A stretch of DNA of 64,000 nucleotides from Microbacterium sp. A20 (GCF_004794515.1 NZ_SSDF01000065.1:62001-126000); one strand, 5' to 3'. Numbered from the stretch's first letter, positions 7,915 through 17,348 are shown. Translations and numbers: made by a program. Notes: generated by a model from the letters alone, not told the origin.

Positions 7915-8526
7915 ATGTCTGAAGACACCAAGGTCCAGGCCGAGCTCCGCGAGAGCTTCGGCAAGGGCTTCGCCCGCCGCCTCCGCGCCGCCGGCAAGAT
8001 CCCCGCCGTCATCTACGGCCACGGCACCGAGCCGGTGCACGTCGCGCTGCCGGGCCACCAGGTCTCGCTCATCATCCGTCGCGCCAACGCGCTGCTCGAG
8101 CTCGACATCGAGGGCAAGGGCCAGCTCGCCCTCGTCAAGGACGTCCAGCGCGACCCGGTGCACCAGATCATCGAGCACATCGACCTGCTCGTCGTGAAGA
8201 AGGGCGAGAAGGTCGCCATCGACGTGCCGATCGTCGTCACGGGCGAGTCGGCTGCCGGCACCATCGTGAACCTCGACGCGACCACGCTGTCGATCGAGGC
8301 CGAGGCCACGCACATCCCGCAGAACATCGAGGTCTCGGTCGAGGGCCTGGAAGAGGGCGCGCACATCACCGGTGCCGACGTGAAGCTTCCCAAGGGCTCC
8401 ACGCTGCTCTCCGACCCCGAGGTTCTCGTCGTCGCGATCTCCGTCCCGGCCGCACCGACCGAGGACGACGAGGCCGAGGCCGAGGGCGAGGCCACCGAGG
8501 CAGCCGAAGAGGCCGCCGCGGAGTGA
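7915..8526 (+). CDS. rplY: 50S ribosomal protein L25/general stress protein Ctc
   Basis: A 203-residue 5S rRNA-binding ribosomal protein of the long CTC/TL5 type. The N-terminal L25 domain covers about residues 5-92 (GFARRLRAAGKIPAVIYG, RRANALLELDIEG, VQRDPVHQIIEHIDL) and the C-terminal beta domain about 98-182. It ends in an acidic Glu/Ala tail typical of high-GC actinobacteria. Strong Shine-Dalgarno AAGGAG seven bases before ATG, as expected for a highly expressed protein. A strong hairpin follows the stop. Confidence 0.95.
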   Translation: MSEDTKVQAELRESFGKGFARRLRAAGKIPAVIYGHGTEPVHVALPGHQVSLIIRRANALLELDIEGKGQLALVKDVQRDPVHQIIEHIDLLVVKKGEKVAIDVPIVVTGESAAGTIVNLDATTLSIEAEATHIPQNIEVSVEGLEEGAHITGADVKLPKGSTLLSDPEVLVVAISVPAAPTEDDEAEAEGEATEAAEEAAAE

Positions 8527-8543
8527 TCTCCGGCTGATTCATC

Positions 8544-8578
8544 ACAGAGGGGACGCGATCCGATCGCGTCCCCTCTGT
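8544..8578 (+). terminator. Strong hairpin terminator after rplY
   Basis: A perfect 16-base-pair stem (8544-8559 with 8563-8578) with a three-base loop CCG. There is no T-tract, which is common in high-GC actinobacteria. Confidence 0.75.
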
Positions 8579-8626
8579 CGTATCCTGACCGAGGCTTCGC
8601 GGCCCGAGGAGTGAGAGGACGACGAC

Positions 8627-9208
8627 ATGGCATCCACCTGGCTCGTGGTGGGGCTCGGCAACCCCGGCCCGCGATATGAGGCCACCCGGCACAACATCGG
8701 GCAGATGGTGGTCGACGAGCTGGCCTCGCGCCGCAGCGAAGCGTTCCGCGAGCACAAGGGCGGAGCGCGCGTCGTCGAGACATGGCTGCGTCCTGGCGCG
8801 GACAAGCTCGTGCTGGCCAAGCCGAACACCTTCATGAACGTCTCGGGCACCCCGGTGGCGGCATTGGCGCGCTTCTACTCGGTGCCCGCCGAGCAGGTCG
8901 TGGTCGTGCACGACGAACTCGACATCCCCTTCGACACGGTCAAGCTCAAGATCGGTGGAGGGCACGGGGGCCACAACGGCGTGCGTGATATCGCCCGGGC
9001 TCTCGGATCGGCCGACTTCCCGCGGGTGCGTGTGGGGATCGGGCGTCCGGTGGGCCGCCAGGACCCCGCCGACTGGGTGCTGTCACCCTTCGGCAAGGAG
9101 GAGCGGCCGAACCTGCCGATCCTCATCGACGATGCGGCCGACGCGGTCGAACTCCTCGTCGGAGAAGGACTCCTCGCGGCGCAGCAGAAGCACCACGCAC
9201 CGCGCTGA
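8627..9208 (+). CDS. pth: Peptidyl-tRNA hydrolase
   Basis: A 193-residue enzyme that releases tRNA from prematurely dropped peptidyl-tRNA. Motifs: [17 protein letters not shown] (residues 6-22, with the catalytic histidine in RHN), KPNTFMN near residue 66, HDELDIPF near residue 95, and GGHGGHNG near residue 110. Family length is normal. GAGAGGA precedes the ATG by about seven bases, and a possible -10 box TATCCT lies at 8581, just after the rplY terminator. The rplY-pth order is common in bacteria. Confidence 0.97.
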   Translation: MASTWLVVGLGNPGPRYEATRHNIGQMVVDELASRRSEAFREHKGGARVVETWLRPGADKLVLAKPNTFMNVSGTPVAALARFYSVPAEQVVVVHDELDIPFDTVKLKIGGGHGGHNGVRDIARALGSADFPRVRVGIGRPVGRQDPADWVLSPFGKEERPNLPILIDDAADAVELLVGEGLLAAQQKHHAPR

Positions 9209-9246
9209 CGCAGCGCTGACCCGCTTCTGAGGCCCCGCGAGCGCCG

Positions 9247-9921
9247 TCAGGACGAGTAGGTCGCGAAGCCGGCGGCGCCGCCTGCCGCAAGAGCGGCGAC
9301 CAGCACGGTGAAGAAGATGACCGCGCCGAGCACGGCGACGACGATTGCCGCGATACCGGTGCCGCGGCCCCGGCGCTTGGCGATGGCGACGATGCCGAGC
9401 ACGATCGCGGCGATCCCGAGGATGGTGCCGATCCAGAAGGACAGCTCGGCCCAGAGAACCTGATCGCGCGCGGGGGAGAGCACGCTGAGATCTTCGGTCG
9501 TGGTCGTCGTGACACCCTGCGGGAGGACGCGTCCGATCTCGAAGGCGGCGATGCCGACGACGATGGGGGCGACGACCGCGGCGAGGAGCGCGAGGACCAG
9601 CGAGATCGTGCCGAGCAGCCCCGAGGGGCGGACCGTGGTGTCGGGGGCCGTGTAAGCGCCCGCCGGGGCGGCATAGCCGCCGACGGGGACCTGGTAGGCG
9701 CCCGGAGGGGCTGCCGGATACGCGGCAGCCGGCGCGTTCGGCGCTGTCGCGTAGGGCGGTGCGACAGGATAGGTCGACGCTGCGGCGGGATAGCCGGGGG
9801 CTGCCGGAAGCGGCACTGCGCCGAACGGAGCTTCCGGCACCGGCGGAACCGTCGTCGCGGGCGGTGCCGGCGGCGCGGAGGGCGCGGCACCGGAAGGGGG
9901 AGGCAGCTGCGGATCAGTCAC
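9247..9921 (-). CDS. Pro/Ala-rich membrane protein of DUF4190-like type
   Basis: A 224-residue protein. Residues up to about 105 are a disordered proline/alanine/tyrosine-rich segment with PAAPGAY-like repeats; the rest has about three hydrophobic helices, around SGLLGTISLVLALL, WIGTILGIAAIVLGIVAIAK and IAAIVVAVLGAVIFF. The helix pair followed by a basic KRRGRG loop resembles DUF4190 proteins of actinobacteria, with no known function. I choose the GTG at 9921 because a -10 box TAGGAT lies seven bases upstream (leaderless); an ATG at 9930 falls inside that box. Confidence 0.72.
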   Translation of the reverse strand: MTDPQLPPPSGAAPSAPPAPPATTVPPVPEAPFGAVPLPAAPGYPAAASTYPVAPPYATAPNAPAAAYPAAPPGAYQVPVGGYAAPAGAYTAPDTTVRPSGLLGTISLVLALLAAVVAPIVVGIAAFEIGRVLPQGVTTTTTEDLSVLSPARDQVLWAELSFWIGTILGIAAIVLGIVAIAKRRGRGTGIAAIVVAVLGAVIFFTVLVAALAAGGAAGFATYSS

Positions 9922-9928
9922 GTCCCCC

Positions 9929-9934
9929 ATCCTA
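9929..9934 (-). promoter_or_regulatory. -10 box TAGGAT of a leaderless promoter
   Basis: TAGGAT on the minus strand is followed by seven bases and then the GTG at 9921. The alternative ATG at 9930 would overlap the box, so the promoter argues for the shorter protein. Confidence 0.6.
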
Positions 9935-9943
9935 GGGCGCGGC

Positions 9944-10948
9944 TCAGACGCGCCGGAGGAGCCCCACGCGGTCGTACACGTTCGACAGGGTGGCGTCGGC
10001 GACGGCGTCCGCGCGTCCGGCGTTCTCCGCCAGGATGCGGTCGAGTTCGGCGGGATCGTCGAGCAGTTCGAGCGCACGCGCTCGCACCGGCTCGAACTCG
10101 TTGACGACGACCTCGGCGAGGCCCTTCTTGAAGTCGCCGTAGCCGCGACCCGCGTACTCGTCCTCGATCGCTGCGACCTGGCGACCGCTGAGCGCCGCGT
10201 AGATCGTGAGCAGGTTCGAGACGCCGGGCTTGTTCTCCCGGTCGAAGCGCACGGAGCCCTCGTTGTCGGTCACCGCCCGCATGATCTTCTTCGCCGACTT
10301 CGCGGGGTCGTCGAGCATCCACAGGACCCCCGCGTCGCTCTCCGCCGACTTCGACATCTTGGCGGTCGGGTTCTGCAGATCGTAGATGCGCGCGGTCTCC
10401 TTCTGGATGACCGGCATCGGCACCGTGAAGGTCTCGCCGAAGCGGGAGTTGAAGCGCTCGGCGAGATCACGGGTGAGTTCGACGTGCTGCTTCTGGTCGT
10501 CGCCCACCGGCACCACATCGGTCTGGTAGAGCAGGATGTCGGCGGCCATGAGGACCGGATACGTGAACAGGCCGACGCTGGTGGCATCGGCTCCGTATCG
10601 CGTCGACTTGTCCTTGAACTGGGTCATCCGGCCGGCCTCGCCGAAACCGGTGATCGTGCTGAGGATCCAGGCGAGCTCGGCGTGCGCGCGCACGTGGGAC
10701 TGCACGTACAGGGTCGACAGCGACGGCTCGATACCTGCGGCGATGTACTGCGCTGCGGTGCGCCGCGTCTTCTCTCGGAGCTCGGCCGGGTCCTGAGCGA
10801 CCGTGAGCGCGTGCAGGTCGACGACCGAGAAGTACGCATCGTAGGAGCTCTGCAGGTCTCGCCACTGGAGCAGCGCGCCGATGTAGTTGCCGATCTGGAG
10901 GGAGTCGGCGGAGGGCTGCATTCCGGAGTAAAGGCGAGGTTTCGTCAC
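9944..10948 (-). CDS. trpS: Tryptophanyl-tRNA synthetase
   Basis: A 334-residue class I aminoacyl-tRNA synthetase that charges tRNA-Trp. The first signature region reads PSADSLQIGNYIGAL near residue 10, with Q where HIGH-type motifs usually have H; the second signature KMSKSAES is intact near residue 195. GFGEAGRMTQFKDK and PVLMAADILLY are further family landmarks. The start is a GTG seven bases after a -10 box TAGGAT. It is divergent from the DUF4166-like gene with only 45 bases between start codons. Confidence 0.96.
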   Translation of the reverse strand: MTKPRLYSGMQPSADSLQIGNYIGALLQWRDLQSSYDAYFSVVDLHALTVAQDPAELREKTRRTAAQYIAAGIEPSLSTLYVQSHVRAHAELAWILSTITGFGEAGRMTQFKDKSTRYGADATSVGLFTYPVLMAADILLYQTDVVPVGDDQKQHVELTRDLAERFNSRFGETFTVPMPVIQKETARIYDLQNPTAKMSKSAESDAGVLWMLDDPAKSAKKIMRAVTDNEGSVRFDRENKPGVSNLLTIYAALSGRQVAAIEDEYAGRGYGDFKKGLAEVVVNEFEPVRARALELLDDPAELDRILAENAGRADAVADATLSNVYDRVGLLRRV

Positions 10949-10955
10949 ACCCTCA

Positions 10956-10961
10956 ATCCTA
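10956..10961 (-). promoter_or_regulatory. -10 box TAGGAT of trpS
   Basis: Minus-strand TAGGAT, seven bases before the trpS GTG at 10948; the intervening bases include GAGGG, so a leaderless start and a weak ribosome site coincide. Confidence 0.55.
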
Positions 10962-10981
10962 TGGGGTGCGTGCGCGGCCCC

Positions 10982-10987
10982 TACGAT
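10982..10987 (+). promoter_or_regulatory. -10 box TACGAT of a leaderless promoter
   Basis: TACGAT, then six bases, then the ATG at 10994. It is back to back with the trpS promoter in a 45-base divergent spacer. Confidence 0.6.
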
Positions 10988-10993
10988 GGGCGC

Positions 10994-11662
10994 ATGACGC
11001 GGGAATCCAGGGGTGCCGTCTTCCTCGCCGCGCTCGGCGACGACGCGGAGCGGTTGCACCCGGAGATCCTCGCGCAGATGCGGGTCGAGGCCGAGAGCGA
11101 CAGTGCCGAGGGCGTGTTCGCCGTGGCCGGCAGCCGGTTCGGGCGTCTCACCGGGCTCGCGTCGCCCGTGGTCGGCCCCGGTCTGCTGGTCACGCGGTTC
11201 GCCCGCGATGTCCCGTTCCGGATCGACACCGTCACCGGCCGGTCGAGATCCGGGCGGGCGACCCTGGCCACCACGCGGGAGTTCCGGTTCCCGGGCACGA
11301 CTCAGCGCATCACGGATCGGCTCACGGCGACCGCTCGCCCCGGGATCGTGCAGAACGTCCTGGGGGCCTGCGGGCGGGTGGAGATGCTCGAAGAGTGTTC
11401 CGTCACGGCGGAGGGTGCGCTGCGGATGCGCTCCCGCGCGGTCGCCCTGCGGATCGGCGGGCGCCGGATCACGCTCCGCGGCATCCTGCGCCTCGATGTC
11501 GACCTCGTCGACGGCTGGGACGAGGCCGAGAAGCGTCGCACCATAGCGATGCGGGCCACGAGTCCTGTGCTCGGAACGGTCCTCGAGTACCGCGGCTGGT
11601 ACCGCTACGCGGCTTCCCCCGCGGTTCCCGAAGACGCCGCCGGGCCCCGTCAGTACGAGTAG
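10994..11662 (+). CDS. DUF4166-like protein
   Basis: A 222-residue protein without signal peptide or membrane segment. It starts FLAALGDDAERLHPEILAQ, has PFRIDTVTGRSRSGRATL in the middle, and later LRMRSRAVALRIGGRRI and LGTVLEYRGWYRY. The order resembles DUF4166 domains, sometimes fused to saccharopine-dehydrogenase-like or epimerase proteins; the function is unknown. Its last 13 bases overlap the convergent xthA gene. Confidence 0.65.
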   Translation: MTRESRGAVFLAALGDDAERLHPEILAQMRVEAESDSAEGVFAVAGSRFGRLTGLASPVVGPGLLVTRFARDVPFRIDTVTGRSRSGRATLATTREFRFPGTTQRITDRLTATARPGIVQNVLGACGRVEMLEECSVTAEGALRMRSRAVALRIGGRRITLRGILRLDVDLVDGWDEAEKRRTIAMRATSPVLGTVLEYRGWYRYAASPAVPEDAAGPRQYE

Positions 11663-12489
11663 TCGACGACGACCGGGGCGTGGTCGCTCCATCGCTGATC
11701 GTAGGCCGCCGCGCGGGCCACGTGATAGGTCGTGACGCGCTCGGCGAGTGCCGGAGTCGCGAGGTGATAGTCGATGCGCCACCCCGAATCGTTGTCGAAG
11801 GCCTGACCGCGCATCGACCACCACGTGTACGGGCCGTCGATCTCGCCGTGGAACCGGCGGCCCACGTCGACCCAGCCGAGGCCGGTGCCGATCGTGCCGT
11901 CGACGGCGGTGACCTCCGCCCCCGACTCGCCGAGGAAGCGGTCGAAGTAGGCGCGTTCGCGGGGCAGGAACCCGGCCTTCTTGCGGTTGCCGCGCCAGTT
12001 CTTGATGTCGAGCTCGCGGTGCCCGACGTTGAGGTCGCCGGTCACGAGTGCGAGTGCGCCGTCGGCACCGAGCTCGCCGAGCCGCGTGCCGAACGCGTCG
12101 AGGAACTTCCACTTCTCGTCCTGCTTCGGGGTGTCGGCCTCGCCGGAGTGCACATATGCGCTCACGACGGTCAGCGGACGATCACCGATCACGAAGTCGG
12201 CCTCGATCCAGCGGCCCTTGGAGTCGAAGTCCTCCGGCCCGAACGCGGTGCGCGAGGCGAGTGCCGGCGTGCGGCTCGCGATGGCGACTCCGGCTCGCCC
12301 CTTGGCGGTGGCCTCGTCATGGACGAACGACCAGCCGGGCAGCGCGGCTTCCAGGTGCTCGTCCTGTCCGCGAACTTCCTGCAGCGTGAGGATGTCGACC
12401 CCGGCCTCGTCGAGCCAGGTGCTCATCCCGTTGCGAGCCGCCGCTCGGATCCCGTTGACATTGACCGTGGCGATACGCAGATGGGGCAT
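11650..12489 (-). CDS. xthA: Exodeoxyribonuclease III
   Basis: A 279-residue AP endonuclease/3'-exonuclease of base excision repair. Motifs in order: VNVNGIRAA (near residue 9), LQEVRGQ with the metal-binding Glu (near 35), GDLNVGHRELDIKNW (near 150), WRIDYHLA and the C-terminal SDHAPV with the catalytic Asp-His pair. The ATG at 12489 follows a -10 box by seven bases without ribosome site. The 3' end overlaps the convergent DUF4166-like gene. Confidence 0.95.
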   Translation of the reverse strand: MPHLRIATVNVNGIRAAARNGMSTWLDEAGVDILTLQEVRGQDEHLEAALPGWSFVHDEATAKGRAGVAIASRTPALASRTAFGPEDFDSKGRWIEADFVIGDRPLTVVSAYVHSGEADTPKQDEKWKFLDAFGTRLGELGADGALALVTGDLNVGHRELDIKNWRGNRKKAGFLPRERAYFDRFLGESGAEVTAVDGTIGTGLGWVDVGRRFHGEIDGPYTWWSMRGQAFDNDSGWRIDYHLATPALAERVTTYHVARAAAYDQRWSDHAPVVVDYSY

Positions 12490-12496
12490 GGAAACA

Positions 12497-12502
12497 AGCC
12501 TA
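12497..12502 (-). promoter_or_regulatory. -10 box TAGGCT of xthA, sharing the upstream stop codon
   Basis: Minus-strand TAGGCT seven bases before the xthA ATG. Its first three bases (12502-12500) are the TAG stop codon of the preceding YihY-type gene. Confidence 0.6.
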
Positions 12503-13708
12503 ACGAGCGTCGCCGACATCCCGGGACGGTCGGTGCAGGTCGGCGATGAGGCGCTGCGCGAAGGGGGTGGGCGATTCCACAGGGGGCGGGGGAGAGGCCT
12601 CGAGAGCCGCGAGCTCGTTCTCCGCAGCGCGCAGGGCTCGTCCGGCAGTCCACGCGCCGAACCAGGGTGCGGCGTCGCGGGCCTCACGAGCCTCTCGCAC
12701 GCGGATCCGGGCCGCGGTGAGCAGGGTCTCGTACTCGATCAATCGGCGCTCCGCCTCGGTCTGCTCGAGCAGCGGCTGGTCCCGGTCCTGCGCGGCGACC
12801 GCGATCCAGGAGGAGGCCACCAGCATCACGACCCCGTTCACGCGGAACCAGAGCAGGAGGCCGATGAAGATGGCGAACGTCGCGAGCAGCGGATTCGACG
12901 GGGTGTAGCTGAGGAGGAAGCCGGCTCCGTACTGGAGCACGGTCATCGCGCCCCCGCCGAGAAGGGCGCCGGGCCAGATGGTCCGCCACTCCAGCGACGT
13001 TCCCGTGAGAAAGCGGACCATCGCCGCCAGCGCGGTCGACATCAGGACGAAAGAGACGATGACGGTCGCGATGCGGATGCCGAGGTTCAGCCCGTCCGAG
13101 CCGGAATCCCACCCGAGCAGACTGAGCAGCCAACTCAGCACGGCGGCGCTGGCGGAGCTGAGGAGAGAACCGACCACCAGCGAGACGCCGAAGATCAGCG
13201 CCGCGAGTAGGTCACGGGCCTTCAGGATCACGTAGCTGCGCCGGTCCGGCGGAAGACCGAAGATGTCCCTGGTCGCGCGCCGGGAGAACGTCACCCAGCC
13301 GATGGCTGTCCAGATGACGGTTCCGAGGGCGATCAGGCCGGTGACGCCGAGGACGTTGGCCGTGCTCGCCGCGACGTCCTGCACCTGCTCCGGCGTGAAG
13401 ACGCCGCCCTCGGGGAGGATCAGATTGGGGATGTACCGGTTGATCATGTCGATCAGGCCGTTGACGGCCTCCTCGCTGCCGCCGAGCCAGAGGCCCGCGA
13501 TGGCGAACGCGAGGTAGATCGCCGCGAAGATCGCGAAGAGCGCCTGATAGCTCACGCCGGCAGCGAGCAGGAATCCGTTGTGCTGCAGGAAGTGTCGCCA
13601 GACACGCACGGGGAACAGGCCGAGGGTGCGCTGCGTCAGCGCGGTCGCACGCTCGACGGCCGCATCGAGGCGACCGGGCTCGGCCGCGGAGCCATCGGGT
13701 TCAGACAC
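12500..13708 (-). CDS. YihY/BrkB family membrane protein
   Basis: A 402-residue integral membrane protein with about six hydrophobic segments between residues 45 and 310 and a charged cytoplasmic C-terminal region from about 315. FLAAGVSYQALFAIFAAIY near residue 46, TVIWTAIGWVTFSRRA, and WPGALLGGGAMTVLQY are typical of YihY (formerly misnamed ribonuclease BN). Function is not established; roles in cell-envelope integrity have been proposed for relatives. The GTG start lies six bases after a -10 box. Confidence 0.88.
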   Translation of the reverse strand: MSEPDGSAAEPGRLDAAVERATALTQRTLGLFPVRVWRHFLQHNGFLLAAGVSYQALFAIFAAIYLAFAIAGLWLGGSEEAVNGLIDMINRYIPNLILPEGGVFTPEQVQDVAASTANVLGVTGLIALGTVIWTAIGWVTFSRRATRDIFGLPPDRRSYVILKARDLLAALIFGVSLVVGSLLSSASAAVLSWLLSLLGWDSGSDGLNLGIRIATVIVSFVLMSTALAAMVRFLTGTSLEWRTIWPGALLGGGAMTVLQYGAGFLLSYTPSNPLLATFAIFIGLLLWFRVNGVVMLVASSWIAVAAQDRDQPLLEQTEAERRLIEYETLLTAARIRVREAREARDAAPWFGAWTAGRALRAAENELAALEASPPPPVESPTPFAQRLIADLHRPSRDVGDAR

Positions 13709-13714
13709 GTCCCC

Positions 13715-13720
13715 ACCCTA
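13715..13720 (-). promoter_or_regulatory. -10 box TAGGGT of the YihY-type gene
   Basis: Minus-strand TAGGGT followed by six bases and the GTG at 13708. Confidence 0.55.
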
Positions 13721-13792
13721 TCCAAGCGCCGGGCGATGCGAGAGCAGTCGGGTTCGCGGGAGCAGCCGGGCGCGAGAGAACAGGGGGAGACG

Positions 13793-13830
13793 CGAGAACA
13801 GGCGGCCCCGAAGGGAACCGCCTGTTCTCG
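13793..13830 (-). terminator. Terminator of the sdh operon
   Basis: A perfect 13-base-pair stem (13793-13805 with 13818-13830) and a 12-base loop, 23 bases past the sdhB stop. Upstream of it, at 13740-13800, degenerate copies of GCGAGA(G/A)CAG occur in a row. Confidence 0.7.
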
Positions 13831-13852
13831 GATGATGGCCTGATGCGGGGCG

Positions 13853-14620
13853 TCAGGGACGGCCGCGGAGAACCGCCTGCTTGACCTCGGCGATGGCCTT
13901 GGTGACCTCGATGCCACGCGGGCAGGCCTCGGAGCAGTTGAAGGTCGTGCGGCAGCGCCACACGCCTTCCTTGTCGTTGAGGATGTCCAGACGCACGGCC
14001 GCGTTGTCGTCACGCGAGTCGAAGATGAAGCGGTGCGCGTTGACGATCGCGGCCGGGCCGAAGTACTGGCCGTCGGTCCAGAACACGGGGCACGACGAGG
14101 TGCACGCGGCGCACAGGATGCACTTGGTGGTGTCGTCGAAGATCTCGCGGTCGGCGATCGTCTGGACGCGCTCCTTGCCCTTCTCCGGGACGGAGCTGGC
14201 CACGAGGAACGGCTGCACCTCGCGGTACGAGGCGAAGAACGGCTCCATGTCGACGACGAGGTCCTTCTCGAGCGGCAGGCCCTTGATGGCCTCGACGTAG
14301 ATCGGCTTCGAGATGTCGAGGTCCTTGATCAGCGTCTTGCAGGCCAGGCGGTTCCGGCCGTTGATGCGCATGGCGTCGGAGCCGCAGATGCCGTGCGCGC
14401 ACGAGCGGCGGAAGGTCAGCGAGCCGTCGACTTCCCACTTGATCTTGTGCAGCGCGTCGAGGACGCGGTCGGTGGAGTAGAGCTCCACGTCGTAGTCGAC
14501 CCAGTGCGGCTCCGCGTCGACCTCCGGGTCGAACCGGCGGATGTTGAACGTGACGATGAAGGACTGGATGCCGGTCTCTGCGGTCGTGTCCGCGGGTGCT
14601 TCGGCGATGGCGTTCGACAT
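13853..14620 (-). CDS. sdhB: Succinate dehydrogenase iron-sulfur subunit
   Basis: A 255-residue subunit carrying the three Fe-S clusters that pass electrons from the flavoprotein to the membrane quinone site. Cysteine groups are seen as SCAHGICGSDAM with RNRLAC (2Fe-2S), CILCAACTSSCP (4Fe-4S) and CRTTFNCSEACPRGI (3Fe-4S and 4Fe-4S ligands). It starts two bases after the sdhA stop and is the last gene of the operon; the terminator follows. Confidence 0.97.
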   Translation of the reverse strand: MSNAIAEAPADTTAETGIQSFIVTFNIRRFDPEVDAEPHWVDYDVELYSTDRVLDALHKIKWEVDGSLTFRRSCAHGICGSDAMRINGRNRLACKTLIKDLDISKPIYVEAIKGLPLEKDLVVDMEPFFASYREVQPFLVASSVPEKGKERVQTIADREIFDDTTKCILCAACTSSCPVFWTDGQYFGPAAIVNAHRFIFDSRDDNAAVRLDILNDKEGVWRCRTTFNCSEACPRGIEVTKAIAEVKQAVLRGRP

Positions 14621-14622
14621 GC

Positions 14623-16449
14623 TCAGTACTTCCTCTCCATCGGCGGGTAGTTCAACTCGCCCTGATCGTTCTTCGTGAAGACGACGGGCTTCCAGTCGAG
14701 CTTGATGTGGTCGCTCGGGGTCGACGAGTGCGGGTCGCCCGTGAGGTAGGCCATGGTGTGCTTCATGTACTTCTCGTCGTCGCGCGTCGGGAAGTCGTCG
14801 CGCATGTGGCCGCCGCGGCTCTCCTCGCGGTTCTGCGCGGCGTAGACGACGACCTCGGCGATGTCGAGCAGGAAGCCCAGCTCGACGGCCTCGAGCAGGT
14901 CGGTGTTGAACCGCTTGCCCTTGTCGTCGACGTGCACGTTCTTGTAGCGCTCACGCAGCTCGGCGATCACGCCCAGCACGTGCTGCAGCGAGTCGTGGGT
15001 GCGGAACACCTGAGCGCCCTTGTCCATCTCGTCCTGCAGCGTCTTGCGCAGCACGGCGATGCGCTCGGTGCCCTGGTTGTTGCGCAGGTCCTCGAGCATC
15101 CCGGAGACGAAACCGGCGGGGTTCTCGGGCAGCGGGACGAACTCGGCCGTCTTGACGTACTCGACGGCGTTGCGGCCACTGCGCTTTCCGAAGACATTGA
15201 TGTCGAGCAGCGAGTTGGTGCCGAGACGGTTCGCGCCGTGCACCGAGACGCAGGCGCACTCGCCGGCGGCGTACAGTCCGGGGACGACCGTGTCGTTGTC
15301 GGCCAGGACCTCGCCGTTGTTGTTCGTCGGGATGCCGCCCATGGCGTAGTGCGCGGTCGGCATCACCGGGACCGGCTCGACGACCGGGTCGACACCGAGG
15401 TACGTGCGGGCGAATTCCGTGATGTCGGGGAGCTTGGTCTCGAGGACCTCGGCGCCCAGGTGCGTGCAGTCCAGCAGCACGTAGTCCTTGTGTGGACCGG
15501 CGCCGCGGCCTTCCGCGACCTCCTGCACCATGCAACGGGCGACGATGTCACGCGGGGCGAGGTCCTTGATGGTCGGGGCGTAGCGCTCCATGAAACGCTC
15601 GCCGGAGGCGTTGCGCAGGATCGCGCCCTCGCCTCGCGCACCCTCGGTGAGGAGGATGCCAAGACCGGCGAGTCCGGTCGGATGGAACTGGAAGAACTCC
15701 AGGTCCTCGAGGGGGAGGCCCTTGCGCCAGACGATGCCGACGCCGTCGCCCGTGAGGGTGTGCGCGTTGGAGGTCGTCTTGAAGATCTTTCCGAAGCCGC
15801 CGGTCGCGAAGATCACGGCCTTGGCCTGGAACACGTGCAGCTCGCCGGTGGAGAGGTCGTACGCGACGACGCCCGCGATCTGGGTCTTGCCGTCGGCGTC
15901 CTTCACCGTCAGCAGGTCGAGCACGTAGAACTCGTTGAAGAAGTTGATGCCGAGCTTGACGCAGTTCTGGAACAGCGTCTGCAGGATCATGTGGCCGGTG
16001 CGGTCGGCGGCGTAGCAGGCGCGGCGGACCGGGGTCTTGCCGTGCTCCGCGGTGTGCCCGCCGAAGCGGCGCTGGTCGATCTTGCCCTCGGGCGTGCGGT
16101 TGAAGGGCAGACCCATGTTCTCGAGGTCGATGACCGCCTCGATGGCCTCCTTCGCGAGGATCTCCGCCGCGTCCTGGTCGACGAGGTAGTCGCCGCCCTT
16201 GACGGTGTCGAAGGTGTGCCACTCCCAGGAGTCCTCTTCGACGTTCGCGAGGGCTGCCGCCATGCCGCCCTGCGCCGCACCGGTGTGCGAGCGCGTGGGG
16301 TACAGCTTGGAGATCACGGCGGTCTTCGCCCCGGGGCCGGCCTCGATGGCCGCCCGCATGCCGGCGCCACCGGCACCGACGATCACGATGTCGAACTGGT
16401 GGTAGTGCACGCCGTCACGGACGACGGAATCCTGCGTCTCGGTAGTCAC
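14623..16449 (-). CDS. sdhA: Succinate dehydrogenase flavoprotein subunit
   Basis: A 608-residue FAD-binding catalytic subunit. The N-terminus has [11 protein letters not shown], and the flavin-attachment histidine region [10 protein letters not shown] follows near residue 55; [21 protein letters not shown] and the C-terminal [14 protein letters not shown] with active-site residues are present. The start is a GTG (minus strand 16449) 18 bases after sdhD, preceded only by a weak AAGAAGAA stretch. It belongs to the sdhCDAB operon of the TCA cycle and respiratory chain. Confidence 0.97.
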   Translation of the reverse strand: MTTETQDSVVRDGVHYHQFDIVIVGAGGAGMRAAIEAGPGAKTAVISKLYPTRSHTGAAQGGMAAALANVEEDSWEWHTFDTVKGGDYLVDQDAAEILAKEAIEAVIDLENMGLPFNRTPEGKIDQRRFGGHTAEHGKTPVRRACYAADRTGHMILQTLFQNCVKLGINFFNEFYVLDLLTVKDADGKTQIAGVVAYDLSTGELHVFQAKAVIFATGGFGKIFKTTSNAHTLTGDGVGIVWRKGLPLEDLEFFQFHPTGLAGLGILLTEGARGEGAILRNASGERFMERYAPTIKDLAPRDIVARCMVQEVAEGRGAGPHKDYVLLDCTHLGAEVLETKLPDITEFARTYLGVDPVVEPVPVMPTAHYAMGGIPTNNNGEVLADNDTVVPGLYAAGECACVSVHGANRLGTNSLLDINVFGKRSGRNAVEYVKTAEFVPLPENPAGFVSGMLEDLRNNQGTERIAVLRKTLQDEMDKGAQVFRTHDSLQHVLGVIAELRERYKNVHVDDKGKRFNTDLLEAVELGFLLDIAEVVVYAAQNREESRGGHMRDDFPTRDDEKYMKHTMAYLTGDPHSSTPSDHIKLDWKPVVFTKNDQGELNYPPMERKY

Positions 16450-16467
16450 TTCTTCTTAGCCTTCTTC

Positions 16468-16914
16468 TCAGTTCCCGACCAGGGCGGCGCATTCGGTCCA
16501 CAGGACGCTGTCCTCGGTCACACCCAGGCACGGGTCGAACGTGAAGACGACGAGCGTGCCGAGGATGATGAGCAGGCCGGCGGCGAGCCCCAGGGCCCAG
16601 GTGAGGGCCTTCCGGGCGGTGGTGTTCGTGACGTAGTCGTTCACGATCGTGCGCATGCCGTTGGCGCCGTGGATCAGGGCGAGCCACAGCATCAGCACGT
16701 CCCACCACTGCCAGAACGGCGTGGCGAACTTGCCGGCGATGAATGCGAAGTCGAGGGCGTGGATGCCCTCGCCGACCATGAGGTTGACGAAGAGGTGGCC
16801 GAAGATCAGCACGACGAGCACGACGCCCGACGCGCGCATGAAGACCCAGCCCCACTTCTCGAGGTTGACTCCGCGTCGGCGGCGAGCCGGAGCTGCGATG
16901 GTCTGCGCGGTCAT
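16468..16914 (-). CDS. sdhD: Succinate dehydrogenase membrane anchor subunit
   Basis: A 148-residue protein with three transmembrane helices (about residues 28-48, 68-90 and 102-125). WVFMRASGVVLVVLIFGHLFVNL and LIHGANGMRTIVNDY carry the histidine and quinone-site region expected for this subunit. The ATG overlaps the sdhC stop in TGATG. Confidence 0.88.
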   Translation of the reverse strand: MTAQTIAAPARRRRGVNLEKWGWVFMRASGVVLVVLIFGHLFVNLMVGEGIHALDFAFIAGKFATPFWQWWDVLMLWLALIHGANGMRTIVNDYVTNTTARKALTWALGLAAGLLIILGTLVVFTFDPCLGVTEDSVLWTECAALVGN

Positions 16915-17348
16915 CAGTGTCCCCCTCCGAACCCGGCGAACGCGAGCATCAGGTGGCGGGGCACGAAGCCGGCCATGATGATGCCCCACACCAGCAGCAC
17001 GCCCCAGAAGAGCTGCCGCTGATACTTGGCGCCCTTCGACCAGAAGTCGACGGCGATGATGCGCAGGCCGTTCATCGCGTGGAACACGATGCCGGCCACG
17101 AGCACGACCTCGCCGAGCGCCATGACGGGGTTCTTGTACGTGCCGATCACGGCGTTGTACGCCTCCGGCGAGACCCTGATGAGTGCCGTGTCGAGCACGT
17201 GCACCAACAGGAAGAAGAAGATGGCGACTCCGGTGATGCGGTGAAGCACCCACGACCACATGCCTTCGCGGCCCCGATAAAGGGTGCCGCGGGGGGTCTT
17301 GGAAGTGGTTTCCGAAATCGACGGTGTCAAGCGAGCGCTCGTGGACAC
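16914..17348 (-). CDS. sdhC: Succinate dehydrogenase cytochrome b556 subunit
   Basis: A 144-residue membrane subunit with three helices. GREGMWSWVLHRITGVAIF and FHAMNGLRIIAVDF are the family hallmarks, with histidines suited to heme ligation. I start it at the GTG at 17348, preceded on the minus strand by GGGAGG at a good distance; a longer frame reaching 17423 lacks such a site. First gene of the operon. Confidence 0.9.
   Translation of the reverse strand: MSTSARLTPSISETTSKTPRGTLYRGREGMWSWVLHRITGVAIFFFLLVHVLDTALIRVSPEAYNAVIGTYKNPVMALGEVVLVAGIVFHAMNGLRIIAVDFWSKGAKYQRQLFWGVLLVWGIIMAGFVPRHLMLAFAGFGGGH

Noticed and set aside
14596..17022. An 808-codon plus-strand frame over the sdh genes
   Set aside because: It is a shadow of sdhA, sdhB and sdhD in opposite strand; composition is unlike a real protein.
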